NCBI RefSeq assembly: GCF_030813915.1
Contig: NZ_JAUSUJ010000004.1
Span: 248,001 to 312,000 of the forward strand
Origin: Rhodoplanes tepidamans
Lineage (GTDB): Bacteria > Pseudomonadota > Alphaproteobacteria > Rhizobiales > Xanthobacteraceae
Direction: 5' to 3'
DNA length: 64,000 nucleotides
Part shown: one piece after another, positions 25,936 to 34,139 of the stretch
Layout: each line of letters opens with the position of its first letter
Position numbering within the stretch: position 1 is the stretch's first letter
The notes under the pieces: model-generated
What the model saw: the letters and a program-made list of their open reading frames with translations, nothing else
What the model was told of the DNA's origin: nothing
Database searches by the model: none
Program-made: the position numbers and the translations under genes

Positions 25936-26877
25936 ATGTCCGTGGTCTACGTCGTCGGCGCCCACATCCCGGCCGGAGGGGCCTACATGGCCTACCATCT
26001 CGGCCTCCTCCTGAATCGGCATTTCGGCCGGCCGGTCGTCTCCGTCGATCCGCGCCGCATCGACGAAGACGACGTCTTCGAACGGGAGGCCGCCCTGCCG
26101 CGCATCGGGATCGAGGAGATGCTGGCCCGGGCCGGCACCGCCGACATCCTGATCTGCAATCCCTCCTTCTCCCACTTCGGCCTGGGCCTCCGGTTTCCCG
26201 GCCGGACGCTGTCCTATCTGCAGGGGTTCAACACCTACCCTCTGCTCGACGTCCATTTCGAGCGATACGTCTGCGTCAGCCGCTTCGTGGCCGACTATGT
26301 CCGCGGCCTCTACGCCATCGACGCCAAGGTGATCCCCGCCTTCGTCGAAGCGCCGCCGGAGCCGCCGCCGCCGTGGCGCGAGCGTCCGGCCCGCCGGGCC
26401 CTGGTCCACACCAAGGGGGCGACCCTGCTTCACCGCGCCGTCGAGGACGAGGTGATGCGGCGGCTGAGGTCGCGCTGCCCGGACGTCTCCTTCGAGCCCC
26501 TGCTGGCGCAGGGCCGGGTCGCTCACGACGCGCTGATGCGGCGGCTCGGGCAGCACCGCTATCTGATCACGCTGGCTCCGGCGGAGGGATTCGGGCTGGT
26601 GCCGCTCGAGGCCATGAGCCTCTCCGTCGCCGTCGCCGGCTTCGACGGGTTCGGAGGGCGGGAATTCATGGTGCCCGGCGCCAACTGCCTGGTGACGCGC
26701 TACGGCGACATCGACGGTGTCGTCGAGAGGGCGCGCCGCATGCTGCTCGACGACGCTCTGGCGGCATCGTTGGCGCACGACGGCGTCGGGACGGCGTCCC
26801 GCTACACGCGGGCGGCCTTCGAGCGGCGATGGATCGACGAGTTCGCGGAGTTCCTCGATGAACGGCCCCGTGCGTGA
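25936..26877 (+). CDS. Glycosyltransferase, family 4-like
   Basis: 313 residues. The C-terminal half carries the GT4/GT-B signature region LAPAEGFGLVPLEAMSLSVAV and GGREFMVPGANCLV, which bind the nucleotide sugar. The N-terminal half is short and shows VGAHIPAGGAYMAYHLGLLL, a glycine-rich acceptor-side loop. The start is preceded by GGAG. The gene lies 14 bases after wzt, and its end overlaps the next gene by 20 bases, so it belongs to the exporter operon. Probably adds a sugar to the exported glycan; linkage unknown. Confidence 0.82.
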   Translation: MSVVYVVGAHIPAGGAYMAYHLGLLLNRHFGRPVVSVDPRRIDEDDVFEREAALPRIGIEEMLARAGTADILICNPSFSHFGLGLRFPGRTLSYLQGFNTYPLLDVHFERYVCVSRFVADYVRGLYAIDAKVIPAFVEAPPEPPPPWRERPARRALVHTKGATLLHRAVEDEVMRRLRSRCPDVSFEPLLAQGRVAHDALMRRLGQHRYLITLAPAEGFGLVPLEAMSLSVAVAGFDGFGGREFMVPGANCLVTRYGDIDGVVERARRMLLDDALAASLAHDGVGTASRYTRAAFERRWIDEFAEFLDERPRA

Positions 26878-27709
26878 TCTTCTCGTGACGGGCGTCCCGC
26901 GGTCGGGCACGACGCTCGCGGCTGCGTTGATCGACAGCTGCGCGAACGCGGTGTGCCTGTCCGAGCCGGACCATCAGGTCCGGCTCTCGCAGGAGTCCGG
27001 GACGGCCGACGCGTTCGCGGAACGGCTGCGCGACGACCTGCGCGACATCCGGACGACGCTCCGCTCGGGCGGAACCGTGCTGGACCGCCGGGCGGCCGAC
27101 GGCGGGCCGGTCACCAACTACTTCTCGACCGCGCGCACCGACGGCACGCGGCGGACCGACTACACGCTGGTCGCCCGCGCCGCGCGCGACCTGCCCGAGG
27201 ACTTCCTGCTGGCGGTCAAGCACAATGCCCTGTTCACGGCGGCCCTCCCGGAGCTGAGCCGGCACAGCGGCGCGGCGATCGTCGCGATCGTTCGCGATCC
27301 GGTGGCGACGATCCTGTCCTGGCGGTCGCTCGATCTTCCGGTCAGCGGCGGCCGGCTTCCGGCGGCGGAGCGCTTCTGGCCCGCGATCCGCATCATCTCC
27401 GAGACGGACGTCCCGCTGATCGACAAGCATGTCCTGATCATCGAGGCGTTCTGCCGGCGCTACGCCGACCTCGTCCCCGCCGTCGCCGTCCTGCACTACG
27501 AGAGCCTCACGGCCGATCCGGACGGCGTGCTGGCACGGCTGGGGCTCGACCCGACCACCGCCGCGCGCGACCTGATCGCGGTGGCGGCCCCGGTCCGCCC
27601 GGCGACGGCCGAGGCCGTGGACATCGCCCGCCGGATCCGGGAGATGGCGAGGACCCGGGGCCTCCCCGGGCTGCTGACCTTCTACCCCGAATACGGGACG
27701 GACCGATGA
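26858..27709 (+). CDS. Sulfotransferase family protein
   Basis: 283 residues with a canonical PAPS site: TGVPRSGTTLAAALIDS at the N-terminus and VAIVRDPVATILSWRSL in the middle for the 3'-phosphate. An extra catalytic histidine candidate is in VKHNALF. The gene overlaps its neighbours on both sides (20 bases upstream, ATGA-type downstream), so it is part of the wzm-wzt operon. With three other sulfotransferase-like domains in the same island, it points to a sulfated exported polysaccharide. Confidence 0.87.
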   Translation: MNGPVRDLLVTGVPRSGTTLAAALIDSCANAVCLSEPDHQVRLSQESGTADAFAERLRDDLRDIRTTLRSGGTVLDRRAADGGPVTNYFSTARTDGTRRTDYTLVARAARDLPEDFLLAVKHNALFTAALPELSRHSGAAIVAIVRDPVATILSWRSLDLPVSGGRLPAAERFWPAIRIISETDVPLIDKHVLIIEAFCRRYADLVPAVAVLHYESLTADPDGVLARLGLDPTTAARDLIAVAAPVRPATAEAVDIARRIREMARTRGLPGLLTFYPEYGTDR

Positions 27710-28449
27710 GCGACCAGGATCGCGATCCCGCCGCGTTCGATAATCGAGCCTTCTGGAGCCGGAGATACACGACGGCCCCCTGGCTCGGCAGCGGCCCCGG
27801 TTCCAGAGGAATCGCGGCCTGGTACAAACGCGCCATCGTGGAGAGAGTGATCGTCGAACGAGACGTACGCTCGGTTCTCGACGTCGGCTGTGGCGATCTG
27901 TGCTGGATCGACCCGAAGGACAATGTCCTCGACGCCCGGAACATCCGGTACATGGGGCTGGACATCGCCGCGCCCGTCGTCGCGCTCGGACAGGCCCGGT
28001 TTCCGCAGTTCGAATTCCGCGTGTTCGACCTTCTCGCCGACGACCTGCCCGACGGATTCGACCTTCTGATCTGCTTCGACGTCCTCATCCATCAGTGCGG
28101 CGAGGGCCAGCTCCTGCTCTGCATGGACAAGCTCGTGGCCGCCACGAACGGCACCGCATTGATCAGCTATTCGACACCTGGGTGCACCGAGCCGGCCATG
28201 CCGGATCTCGCTTCACCGGACGCGTCCGCGCTCGAGGCCGCGTTTCAGGACGAGTTCCGCACGAGGCGCGAGCGAGTGGAGGCGGCGAGGGTCCGGACGC
28301 TCGGAAGCTTTCCGGATCTCGTACGCCAACGCCACCCGACCATCGGGATTTCGGAACTGGGACGGTACAGGTTCCAGACGATCTACGAGCTCGGCAAGTC
28401 GACGGGCGACGAGGACGGGGCACAGCATTCGGCTGCTTCGCCCCGGTGA
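27706..28449 (+). CDS. Class I SAM-dependent methyltransferase
   Basis: 247 residues. SAM motif I is VLDVGCGDLCWID at about 58-70, with MGLDIAAPVV as motif II and LLICFDVLIHQ as motif IV. The start overlaps the stop of the sulfotransferase gene (ATGAG at 27706), so it is the last gene of the exporter operon. In Wzm/Wzt systems with a C-terminal binding domain, a methyltransferase often caps the chain; that role is plausible here but not shown. Confidence 0.85.
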   Translation: MSDQDRDPAAFDNRAFWSRRYTTAPWLGSGPGSRGIAAWYKRAIVERVIVERDVRSVLDVGCGDLCWIDPKDNVLDARNIRYMGLDIAAPVVALGQARFPQFEFRVFDLLADDLPDGFDLLICFDVLIHQCGEGQLLLCMDKLVAATNGTALISYSTPGCTEPAMPDLASPDASALEAAFQDEFRTRRERVEAARVRTLGSFPDLVRQRHPTIGISELGRYRFQTIYELGKSTGDEDGAQHSAASPR

Positions 28450-28628
28450 CGCCAGCGGCCGGACCTTCGCCCCGTCTTCCCGAAGACACCGGACGCAACC
28501 GAGCCGCGACATCCGTGACTCCGGCCCGTCGCTCCGGGAGAGGACTTCGGCCGCAGCCCGCGCCCTACCCCCCGCCTCGCTCCCGCCCCATCTCCCCCCG
28601 CCGGCGCGTTTCTGGCATGGTGGGGGGC

Positions 28629-29117
28629 ATGTCCGATCCCACTGCCGCGGCGGCCGCCTCGCCGGTCGCCTTCGCCACCACGCTCGACGCCCGGGTGCTG
28701 CGCCACGACCCGCAATGGGGCCTGTCGACCCTGTTCTTCGGCGACGGCGAGCTGCGGGTGCCGATGGTGGCGGCGCCGGTCGACACCGGCGTGCGGGTGA
28801 CGATCGACGCCCGCGACGTCGCCGTGGCGCTGACCCGGCCCATGGACGTGTCGATCACCAACCGGCTGCCCGGCACGATCGTCACGGTGGAGCGGCTCGC
28901 CGCCCCCTATGCGCGGATCACCTTCGACCTCGGCACCACCCGGCTCGACGCGCTGGTGACCTGGGAATCGGTCGAGCGGCTGGCGCTCGAGCCCGGCCTC
29001 AAGGCCTGGGCGATGATCAAGTCGGTCGCGATCGGGAACGAGGCCGTTCGTCCGGCGGATCTGCCGACGCCGCGCCGCTGGCCCGTGGTCGGTAGTCCGG
29101 ATCGAGCGCCGCGGTGA
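28629..29117 (+). CDS. Stand-alone ModC C-terminal (di-TOBE-like) protein
   Basis: 162 residues that match only the C-terminal regulatory part of molybdate ABC ATPases (ModC). Segments such as VRVTIDARDVAVALTRP and SITNRLPGTIVTV are typical of its two molybdate-binding subdomains. The nucleotide-binding domain is absent, and the sequence upstream shows no remnant of one. It may bind molybdate as an intracellular store or sensor, like molbindins. The ATG at 28629 was chosen; another in-frame ATG at 28617 is possible. Its 3' end overlaps the convergent ModE-like gene by about 100 bases. Confidence 0.75.
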   Translation: MSDPTAAAAASPVAFATTLDARVLRHDPQWGLSTLFFGDGELRVPMVAAPVDTGVRVTIDARDVAVALTRPMDVSITNRLPGTIVTVERLAAPYARITFDLGTTRLDALVTWESVERLALEPGLKAWAMIKSVAIGNEAVRPADLPTPRRWPVVGSPDRAPR

Positions 29118-29508
29118 GCTCGGCCAGCGTGCTCGCCCCGCTGCGGCGGGCCTGCCGCTCCAGCGACCGGTAGAGCGCGACCAGCCGCTCGCCGAACACG
29201 GTGAGCTCCGCCCCGCCGCCGCGCCGGCCCGGGAAGGTCTCCACCACCGGCGTCTCGAAGGTGTGGTTGAGGGCGTCCACCATCAGCCAGCACTTGCGGT
29301 AGGAGGTGCCGGTCGCCCGGCTGGCGCCGAGGATCGAGCGCTCGCGCCGGATCGTCTCCAGGAGGGCGATGTCCTCCGGATCGAGGCTGCCGCCGTTGCC
29401 GAAGGCGAGACGCAGCTCGATCGTCGTCGGCGTGGTCGCCGGCGTCCGCGCCGCGGCGTCGCCGGGCACCGTCTCGACCGTTCGGGCCGCCGCCGTCCTG
29501 TGTGGCAT
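29017..29508 (-). CDS. ModE-like winged-helix regulator (LysR-type N-terminal domain only)
   Basis: About 163 residues. The winged helix covers LETIRRERSILGASRATGTSYRKCWLMVD, with the ModE-family strand FETPVVETFPGRRGGGAELT and the following LTVFGERLVALYR helix. There is no TOBE effector domain. The missing molybdate-binding part is precisely what the convergent gene next door encodes, so the two may act together, although that is inference. I chose the ATG at 29508, which has GAGG eight bases upstream; starts at 29529 and a GTG at 29553 are open. It is probably co-transcribed with the YqeB-like gene upstream. Confidence 0.83.
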   Translation of the reverse strand: MPHRTAAARTVETVPGDAAARTPATTPTTIELRLAFGNGGSLDPEDIALLETIRRERSILGASRATGTSYRKCWLMVDALNHTFETPVVETFPGRRGGGAELTVFGERLVALYRSLERQARRSGASTLAELTAALDPDYRPRASGAASADPPDERPRSRSRPT

Positions 29509-29566
29509 GCCGATCGCCTCGGGGGTCATGGTCACGGCGCCGCGGGCCGTCACCGGTCCCGTGCCG

Positions 29567-30418
29567 TCACCGGTCTCTTGCGTAGGTCAGGATGCGGCCG
29601 GTGGCAAGCGGACCGGCCCGCAGGTCGATGGCGGCGAGCGTCGCCTCGGCGATTCGTCGCGGGCGGTCGTCGAGGCCGGTCCAGCGCGCCTGCCGGCCGC
29701 GCGGATCGATCTCGATCAGCTTGACCCCGGCCGGCACCTCGAGCCCGTCGCGCACCGCGCCGCGCAGGATGCCGTCCATCGGCGCCGGCACCGGCACGCC
29801 GTCCAGGTGCCCGACCGGGAAGCCGACGAAGACCCGCCTGCCGATCTCCACGGCGCTGCGCCAGCGCCCGGCCGCCGCCGCGTAGACGAAGCGCTCGCGC
29901 CCCGCCCCGCCGAGCCGGCTCGGCACCCCGTCGGCCGCCTCGGTCCGCCCTTCGGTGACGGGCCGCACCGGGCTCACCGGCCGGGTCTCCACCGCCACGT
30001 CGCAGTTGGCGCCGACCGCGAAGCCGGGCCCGAGCCCGACCGCGACGCCGGCGAGATGGCGCAGGTCCGGCGTCTCGCTGCGCTTGTGCAGGCGGGCGTC
30101 GACCAGCACGTCGAGGCGGCCGTGGACGATGAGGTCCAGGAGCCCGAGGCGGGTGACCGCCACGGTGTCGGGGATCGCCAGCACCGGGGCGAGATCGACG
30201 AAGCGGTCGGCCCGCCGGCCGACCACCTCCTCCACGGCGGCGACGTCGTCGTAGAGCGCGTCGTGGAACGCCATGCCGCGGCGGATCACCGGCGGGTTCG
30301 GGTCGTGCACCAGCACCACGGCGTCGCCGGCCCGCCGCAGCAGCACGGCGACCGCCGAGGCGATCTCGTTGGTGCCGAGCACGACGGCGAGACGGCGGGT
30401 CGGATCGGGACGGAACAT
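29567..30418 (-). CDS. YqeB-like molybdenum hydroxylase accessory protein
   Basis: 283 residues similar to the YqeB/EF2563 family of proteins that accompany XdhC-type factors in molybdenum hydroxylase maturation. It starts with a nucleotide-binding-like LAVVLGTNEIASAVAVLLRRAG, contains the family segment VGLGPGFAVGANCDVAVET, and ends with a biotinyl/lipoyl-like region (PAPMDGILRGAVRDGLEVPAG). The partners ModE-like and TOBE genes support a role in molybdenum cofactor metabolism. The CoxL-like hydroxylase at 49.5 kb is a candidate client, but distance makes this uncertain. Confidence 0.72.
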   Translation of the reverse strand: MFRPDPTRRLAVVLGTNEIASAVAVLLRRAGDAVVLVHDPNPPVIRRGMAFHDALYDDVAAVEEVVGRRADRFVDLAPVLAIPDTVAVTRLGLLDLIVHGRLDVLVDARLHKRSETPDLRHLAGVAVGLGPGFAVGANCDVAVETRPVSPVRPVTEGRTEAADGVPSRLGGAGRERFVYAAAAGRWRSAVEIGRRVFVGFPVGHLDGVPVPAPMDGILRGAVRDGLEVPAGVKLIEIDPRGRQARWTGLDDRPRRIAEATLAAIDLRAGPLATGRILTYARDR

Positions 30419-30553
30419 CTTTGGGATCCCCGGGTTGCCGGGGATCCGTCAGCAAGCCGCGGGCCAGAGTCCCCGGCGCCCGAACGAGGCAGCGATTTCA
30501 GGCGTTTCCAACACCCGTACGCGCCCCCGGCCAGTCCCGGCCGCGCCCGCTGT

Positions 30554-30575
30554 GCTGTACCCTACACGATACAGC
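30554..30575. promoter_or_regulatory. Inverted repeat, candidate operator upstream of the YqeB-like gene
   Basis: GCTGTA and TACAGC form six-base arms around a ten-base spacer, about 135 bases upstream of the YqeB-like start, in a 324-base gap without genes that otherwise holds only a palindromic repeat (30633-30736). The arms do not match the known enterobacterial ModE box, so the binding protein is unknown. Confidence 0.3.
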
Positions 30576-30632
30576 TTCGCCCTGTCGGACACGCGACAGC
30601 CTATCGGCCGGAGCGATGCGCCGGCCTCCGTC

Positions 30633-30736
30633 GTTCCGGGGCGCGGACCTGACGGTCCGCGCCCCGGAATCCAGCGACGGCCTCCGAATTCTCGGCGGGA
30701 TTCCGGGTTCGCACCTTCGGTGCGCCCCGGAATGAC
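30633..30736. repeat. Palindromic intergenic repeat, family A, copy 1
   Basis: Two hairpins. The first is a nearly perfect palindrome (CCGGGGCGCGGACC and its complement), the second is bounded by GGATTCCGGG and CCCCGGAATGAC. Three related copies occur at 36241, 51852 and 54145. It fills most of the gap between the DUF294 fusion and the YqeB-like gene. No open reading frame in it looks real. Confidence 0.85.
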
Positions 30737-30743
30737 CGCCCCC

Positions 30744-32882
30744 TCACCGGCCGATCAGCAGATCGCGCGTCAGCCAGTCGATCTGGGCGACCTGCTCGAG
30801 GCCGAGGCGGAGGCGCTCGCGGTCGCGCTGGGCGAGCTGCTTGACCACCACGGCGTTGCCGGCCGGGATGCCGTGCTCGAGGTCGGCGAGCTGCTGGGCG
30901 AGGATCAGGTCGAGGAACGTCCCGAGCGCGTCGACCAGGCCCTGCAGGTCGTGCTGGCCGCCGAGCCCCAGCGTCCGCATGGCGGCGAGCCGCTCCGGCG
31001 TCGAGCGCTCGACCACGTGGTGGCGGATCGCCAGCGCCCGCGCCGCGGTGACGATCGGGAACGTGCCGGTGCGCTTGAGGTCGAGCCGGCCGCCCTGGGT
31101 GCGGAAGCCGCCGAAGAAGCCGAGCCCCAGCTCCACCGCCCCGGCCGATTCGGCGAGCAGCTTGGCGAAGGCGATCTCGCCCTTCGCCGCGTCGAAGGCG
31201 GCGGCGCGCAGGTCGTTGGCGATCGCCGGGTCGCCGTGCACGGGCCGCAGGTCGAAGAAGATGTCGACCGAGAGCAGGTCCTGCGGCCGCGAGCGGCGCA
31301 CCCAGGCGGCGATGCGCTCCCGCCAGGTGGCGACCGAGCCGCGCCACTCCGGCGTCTTGCCCATCACGCCGCCCTTGCAGAACGGCAGGCCGACATCGTT
31401 GAGGATCGCCGCCAGATGGGTGCCGAGCTCGGCGAACCAGCGGTCCTCCGGGCCGTCGGGGTCGCCGGTCGCGAAGAACAGCGCGTTGTCCTGGTCCATG
31501 GCGAGTAGGCTCTCGCCGCGTCCGGCCGAGCCGAGCACGGCGACCGCATAGGCGCACGGCGGCTCGCCGCGGCCGGCGTCGCGCATGCGCGCCTCGGCGA
31601 TCACGGCGGCCTGGCGGGTGACCGCGCCGAGCTCGCGCGAGATCACCGCGGCGACGTTGCGGGCCGACACCTTCTCGGCGCTCAGCGCCGCGGCCACCCG
31701 CGGCAGCGTCGCCCAGGCGGCGGCCAGCCCCTCGACGTCCTCGGCCTGGTCGATGGCGTCGCCGAGCGTCACCGCCTCGCCGGCGCGCAGCCGCAGCAGG
31801 TCGCGCGCCGAGAGGGCGCCGACCACGAAGCCGGCCTCGTCGACCGCGGCGAGATGGCGGACGCCGAGCCGCCCCATGCGGCCGATGGCGCGATACACGA
31901 AGGCGTCGGCCGGCACCGCGGCGAGCGGCTTCGCCATCACCTTGGCGACCGGCAGGGCGAAGGCGTCCGGCCCGTGATGGGCGAGCGCGCGCAGGATGTC
32001 GCGCTCGGTGACGATGCCGAGATCGGCCGGCCGGAGCCGCGCCGGATCGGCGCCCGGCGCGTGGACGAACAGCGACGAGATGCGCTCGCCGACCAGGGTG
32101 CCGAGCGCCGCCGAGAGCGGCGTGTCGGAGGCGGCGAGGCGCGGCGGCGCCCGCATGATCTCGCCGATCGTGTGCCGGTACGGGTAGGAGTCGATGCGGG
32201 CGAACACCGCCTCGCGGTCGGAGCGCACCGGCGCCGACACCGGCTCGACCCAGCCGGCGCGGTGGTGCTGGTCGAGCACCTCGGTGAGGGTGCGGCAGGC
32301 CTGCTCGGCCTCGGCCAGCGTGCGGATGCCGCGGGCGCGCAGCCGCGGCACCAGGGCGAGGAAGAGCTGGGCGCAGGCGCGGGCGTCGCCGAGCCCGCTG
32401 TGGCGGCCCTCGATGGTGATGCCGAGCCAGGAGGCGAGGCTGTCGAGCGAGTATTCGGCGAGGTCGGGCTGCGCCACCTCGGCGAGCAGCAGCGTGTCGA
32501 GGGTGCGGGGCCGCGTCCACGGCAGGCCGGCGCGCTCGCATTCGCGGCGCAGCACCGCGAGGTCGAAGCCGACCGCGTGGCCGATCACCACGGCGCCGGT
32601 GCGCATGAAGGCGGCGTAGTCCGGCCACGCCTCGGCGAAGGCCGGCGCCGCGGCGACCATGCCGTCGTCGATGCCGTGGATCGCGGCGGCGGCGCGCGGA
32701 ATCGGCTCGGGCGGGCGGACGAGGCGGCGGAACACCGGCTCCGGCACCACCCGGCCGGCCGAGATGCGCACGGCGGCGAGCTCCACGGTCCACGCCTTGC
32801 GCGGATCGAGCCCGGTCGTCTCGGTGTCGATCGCGACCGCCTCGAGGACCATCAGGGGCGTCGCATTGTCGGCGGCGGCCAT
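30744..32882 (-). CDS. DnaQ-like exonuclease - CBS pair - DUF294 nucleotidyltransferase fusion
   Basis: 712 residues. Residues 12-180 are a 3'-5' exonuclease of the DEDD type: DTETTG (Asp19, Glu21), HAVGFDLAV and the HSGLGDA motif give the four acidic residues. About 235-365 are two CBS domains (IVTERDILRAL, GALSARDLLRL), likely binding an adenine nucleotide. From about 370 comes DUF294 with the nucleotidyltransferase motif LGSAGRGESLLAMDQDNALF, then its C-terminal domain. GlnD-like DUF294/CBS proteins often stand beside acetate-type symporters, as here. Likely a regulator answering adenylate levels; targets unknown. Confidence 0.86.
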   Translation of the reverse strand: MAAADNATPLMVLEAVAIDTETTGLDPRKAWTVELAAVRISAGRVVPEPVFRRLVRPPEPIPRAAAAIHGIDDGMVAAAPAFAEAWPDYAAFMRTGAVVIGHAVGFDLAVLRRECERAGLPWTRPRTLDTLLLAEVAQPDLAEYSLDSLASWLGITIEGRHSGLGDARACAQLFLALVPRLRARGIRTLAEAEQACRTLTEVLDQHHRAGWVEPVSAPVRSDREAVFARIDSYPYRHTIGEIMRAPPRLAASDTPLSAALGTLVGERISSLFVHAPGADPARLRPADLGIVTERDILRALAHHGPDAFALPVAKVMAKPLAAVPADAFVYRAIGRMGRLGVRHLAAVDEAGFVVGALSARDLLRLRAGEAVTLGDAIDQAEDVEGLAAAWATLPRVAAALSAEKVSARNVAAVISRELGAVTRQAAVIAEARMRDAGRGEPPCAYAVAVLGSAGRGESLLAMDQDNALFFATGDPDGPEDRWFAELGTHLAAILNDVGLPFCKGGVMGKTPEWRGSVATWRERIAAWVRRSRPQDLLSVDIFFDLRPVHGDPAIANDLRAAAFDAAKGEIAFAKLLAESAGAVELGLGFFGGFRTQGGRLDLKRTGTFPIVTAARALAIRHHVVERSTPERLAAMRTLGLGGQHDLQGLVDALGTFLDLILAQQLADLEHGIPAGNAVVVKQLAQRDRERLRLGLEQVAQIDWLTRDLLIGR

Positions 32883-32940
32883 GTCCTCCCCCCCCCCCTC
32901 GCGGCTCCCCGGTGCGCTCGTCGCCCGCCGTGGCCCGCTC

Positions 32941-33555
32941 TCAGCCGCCGCCGCGCAGGAGGGCCGCCGTCACGGCGTCGGCATCCAGGCGCTCGGCGAG
33001 CTCGTCGTGGATGTTGCACAGGCCGACCCGCAGATAGTTGCAGGTCGTGTCGAAGTCCTGTCCGCGCAGCTTCGGATGGATCGGCATCAGCGCGAAATAG
33101 GGCTTCATGTAGGGCTCCGGCACGTCGATGACGCGCTTGACCGGATGCAGCGCGCAGCGCTCGACCACATGGGCGACGTCGTCGCGCGCCGCCGCCCAGG
33201 CCTCCGGCCCGAGCGAGGGCGGCGCCGGATAGCGGTCGAACACGGCGAGCGCCGTTCCGGTCAGCGCCGCGCGGACGCCGGCGAGATGTCCCGCGGCATG
33301 AGGCCGCAGCTCGCCCTCGACCATCTCGACCACCATGGCGAGGCCGAGCGGGTAGGCGCGCCAGCGCGCCGCCTCCACGGCGGCCTGGAAGTCGGGCTCG
33401 TGGAACAGCACCTTGGCGTAATGCCCGGCGCGGGCGCGCGCATACTCGAAGATGCCCTTCTGCACCAGAAAAGCCGACTGGCTGTCGATGAAATCAGCGA
33501 GCGCCGCCGCGTCGCGGACGGGCGGCTTGCGACGGAGAAAGCTGAACAGAGCCAT
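32941..33555 (-). CDS. Conserved hypothetical protein, partner of the DUF294 fusion
   Basis: 204 residues, soluble, with no motif that I can name. It contains conserved-looking segments such as QSAFLVQKGIFEYARARAG and a C-terminal PYFALMPIHPKLRG. The start at 33555 gives MALFSFLRRKPP; the frame is open further upstream, but the extra residues are arginine-rich and unlikely. It lies 58 bases before the fusion gene on the same strand, so the two are probably co-transcribed, and is divergent from the DUF4212/symporter operon across 288 bases. A role in controlling the symporter is a guess from context. Confidence 0.7.
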   Translation of the reverse strand: MALFSFLRRKPPVRDAAALADFIDSQSAFLVQKGIFEYARARAGHYAKVLFHEPDFQAAVEAARWRAYPLGLAMVVEMVEGELRPHAAGHLAGVRAALTGTALAVFDRYPAPPSLGPEAWAAARDDVAHVVERCALHPVKRVIDVPEPYMKPYFALMPIHPKLRGQDFDTTCNYLRVGLCNIHDELAERLDADAVTAALLRGGG

Positions 33556-33843
33556 TGCGAGTCCCGGTTGTCGGGCGAGACTACCGCGCCCGCGCGCCCG
33601 ACCGGAAGAGGAAACGCGCCGACGTCCGCATTGCACTGCAACATCAACGAAATGATCACGTCGCGATCGACGAAAGTCTAATAGGCGCAGCCACAACCGA
33701 TGTTAGCATTTTTACTATCCCGACCCGGCACCCAAGACCGGGAGGACAAGGGAAGAACGCCGTCGCGATCAACGCCGGCCCCTGATCTTTCAACACCCAC
33801 CCGAACGCTGCCCTCCGGCGGCGTCGCAGGAGGTTACAGAGTC

Positions 33844-34125
33844 ATGTCCGTCGAACCCGTCAGTACGCCAGAAAACGATCGCGACCACTGGAGGAAGACC
33901 ACCAGGCTGATGTTCGGCCATCTCGCGGTGTGGTTCGTCTTCGGCTACGTGATCCACATGTTCGTGATCCCGCTCAACAAGATCACGATCCCGGTGCTCA
34001 ACTTCCCGCTCGGCTTCTACATGGCCGCGCAGGGATCCCTGATCGTCTTCGTCGTCATGCTGTTCGTCTTCGCATGGCAGCAGGACAAGATCGACCGCGA
34101 CCACGGCGTCGCCGAGGACGAGTGA
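33844..34125 (+). CDS. DUF4212 small subunit of sodium/solute symporter
   Basis: 93 residues with two transmembrane helices (about 24-47 and 57-80), the DUF4212 layout. It carries RKTTRLMFGHLAVWFVFGYV and ends with a charged tail. The family forms a complex with, and is always next to, a large symporter subunit, here 14 bases downstream. The start has a strong AGGAGG about ten bases upstream. The 288 bases before it contain a relatively AT-rich patch around 33670-33720 that probably holds promoters for both divergent operons. Confidence 0.9.
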   Translation: MSVEPVSTPENDRDHWRKTTRLMFGHLAVWFVFGYVIHMFVIPLNKITIPVLNFPLGFYMAAQGSLIVFVVMLFVFAWQQDKIDRDHGVAEDE

Positions 34126-34139
34126 GCGAGGATCCCGAC

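Noticed and set aside
28450-28628. Remnant of the ModC ATPase domain upstream of the TOBE protein
   Set aside because: The 179 bases show no Walker or signature motif in any frame and directly follow the methyltransferase stop.
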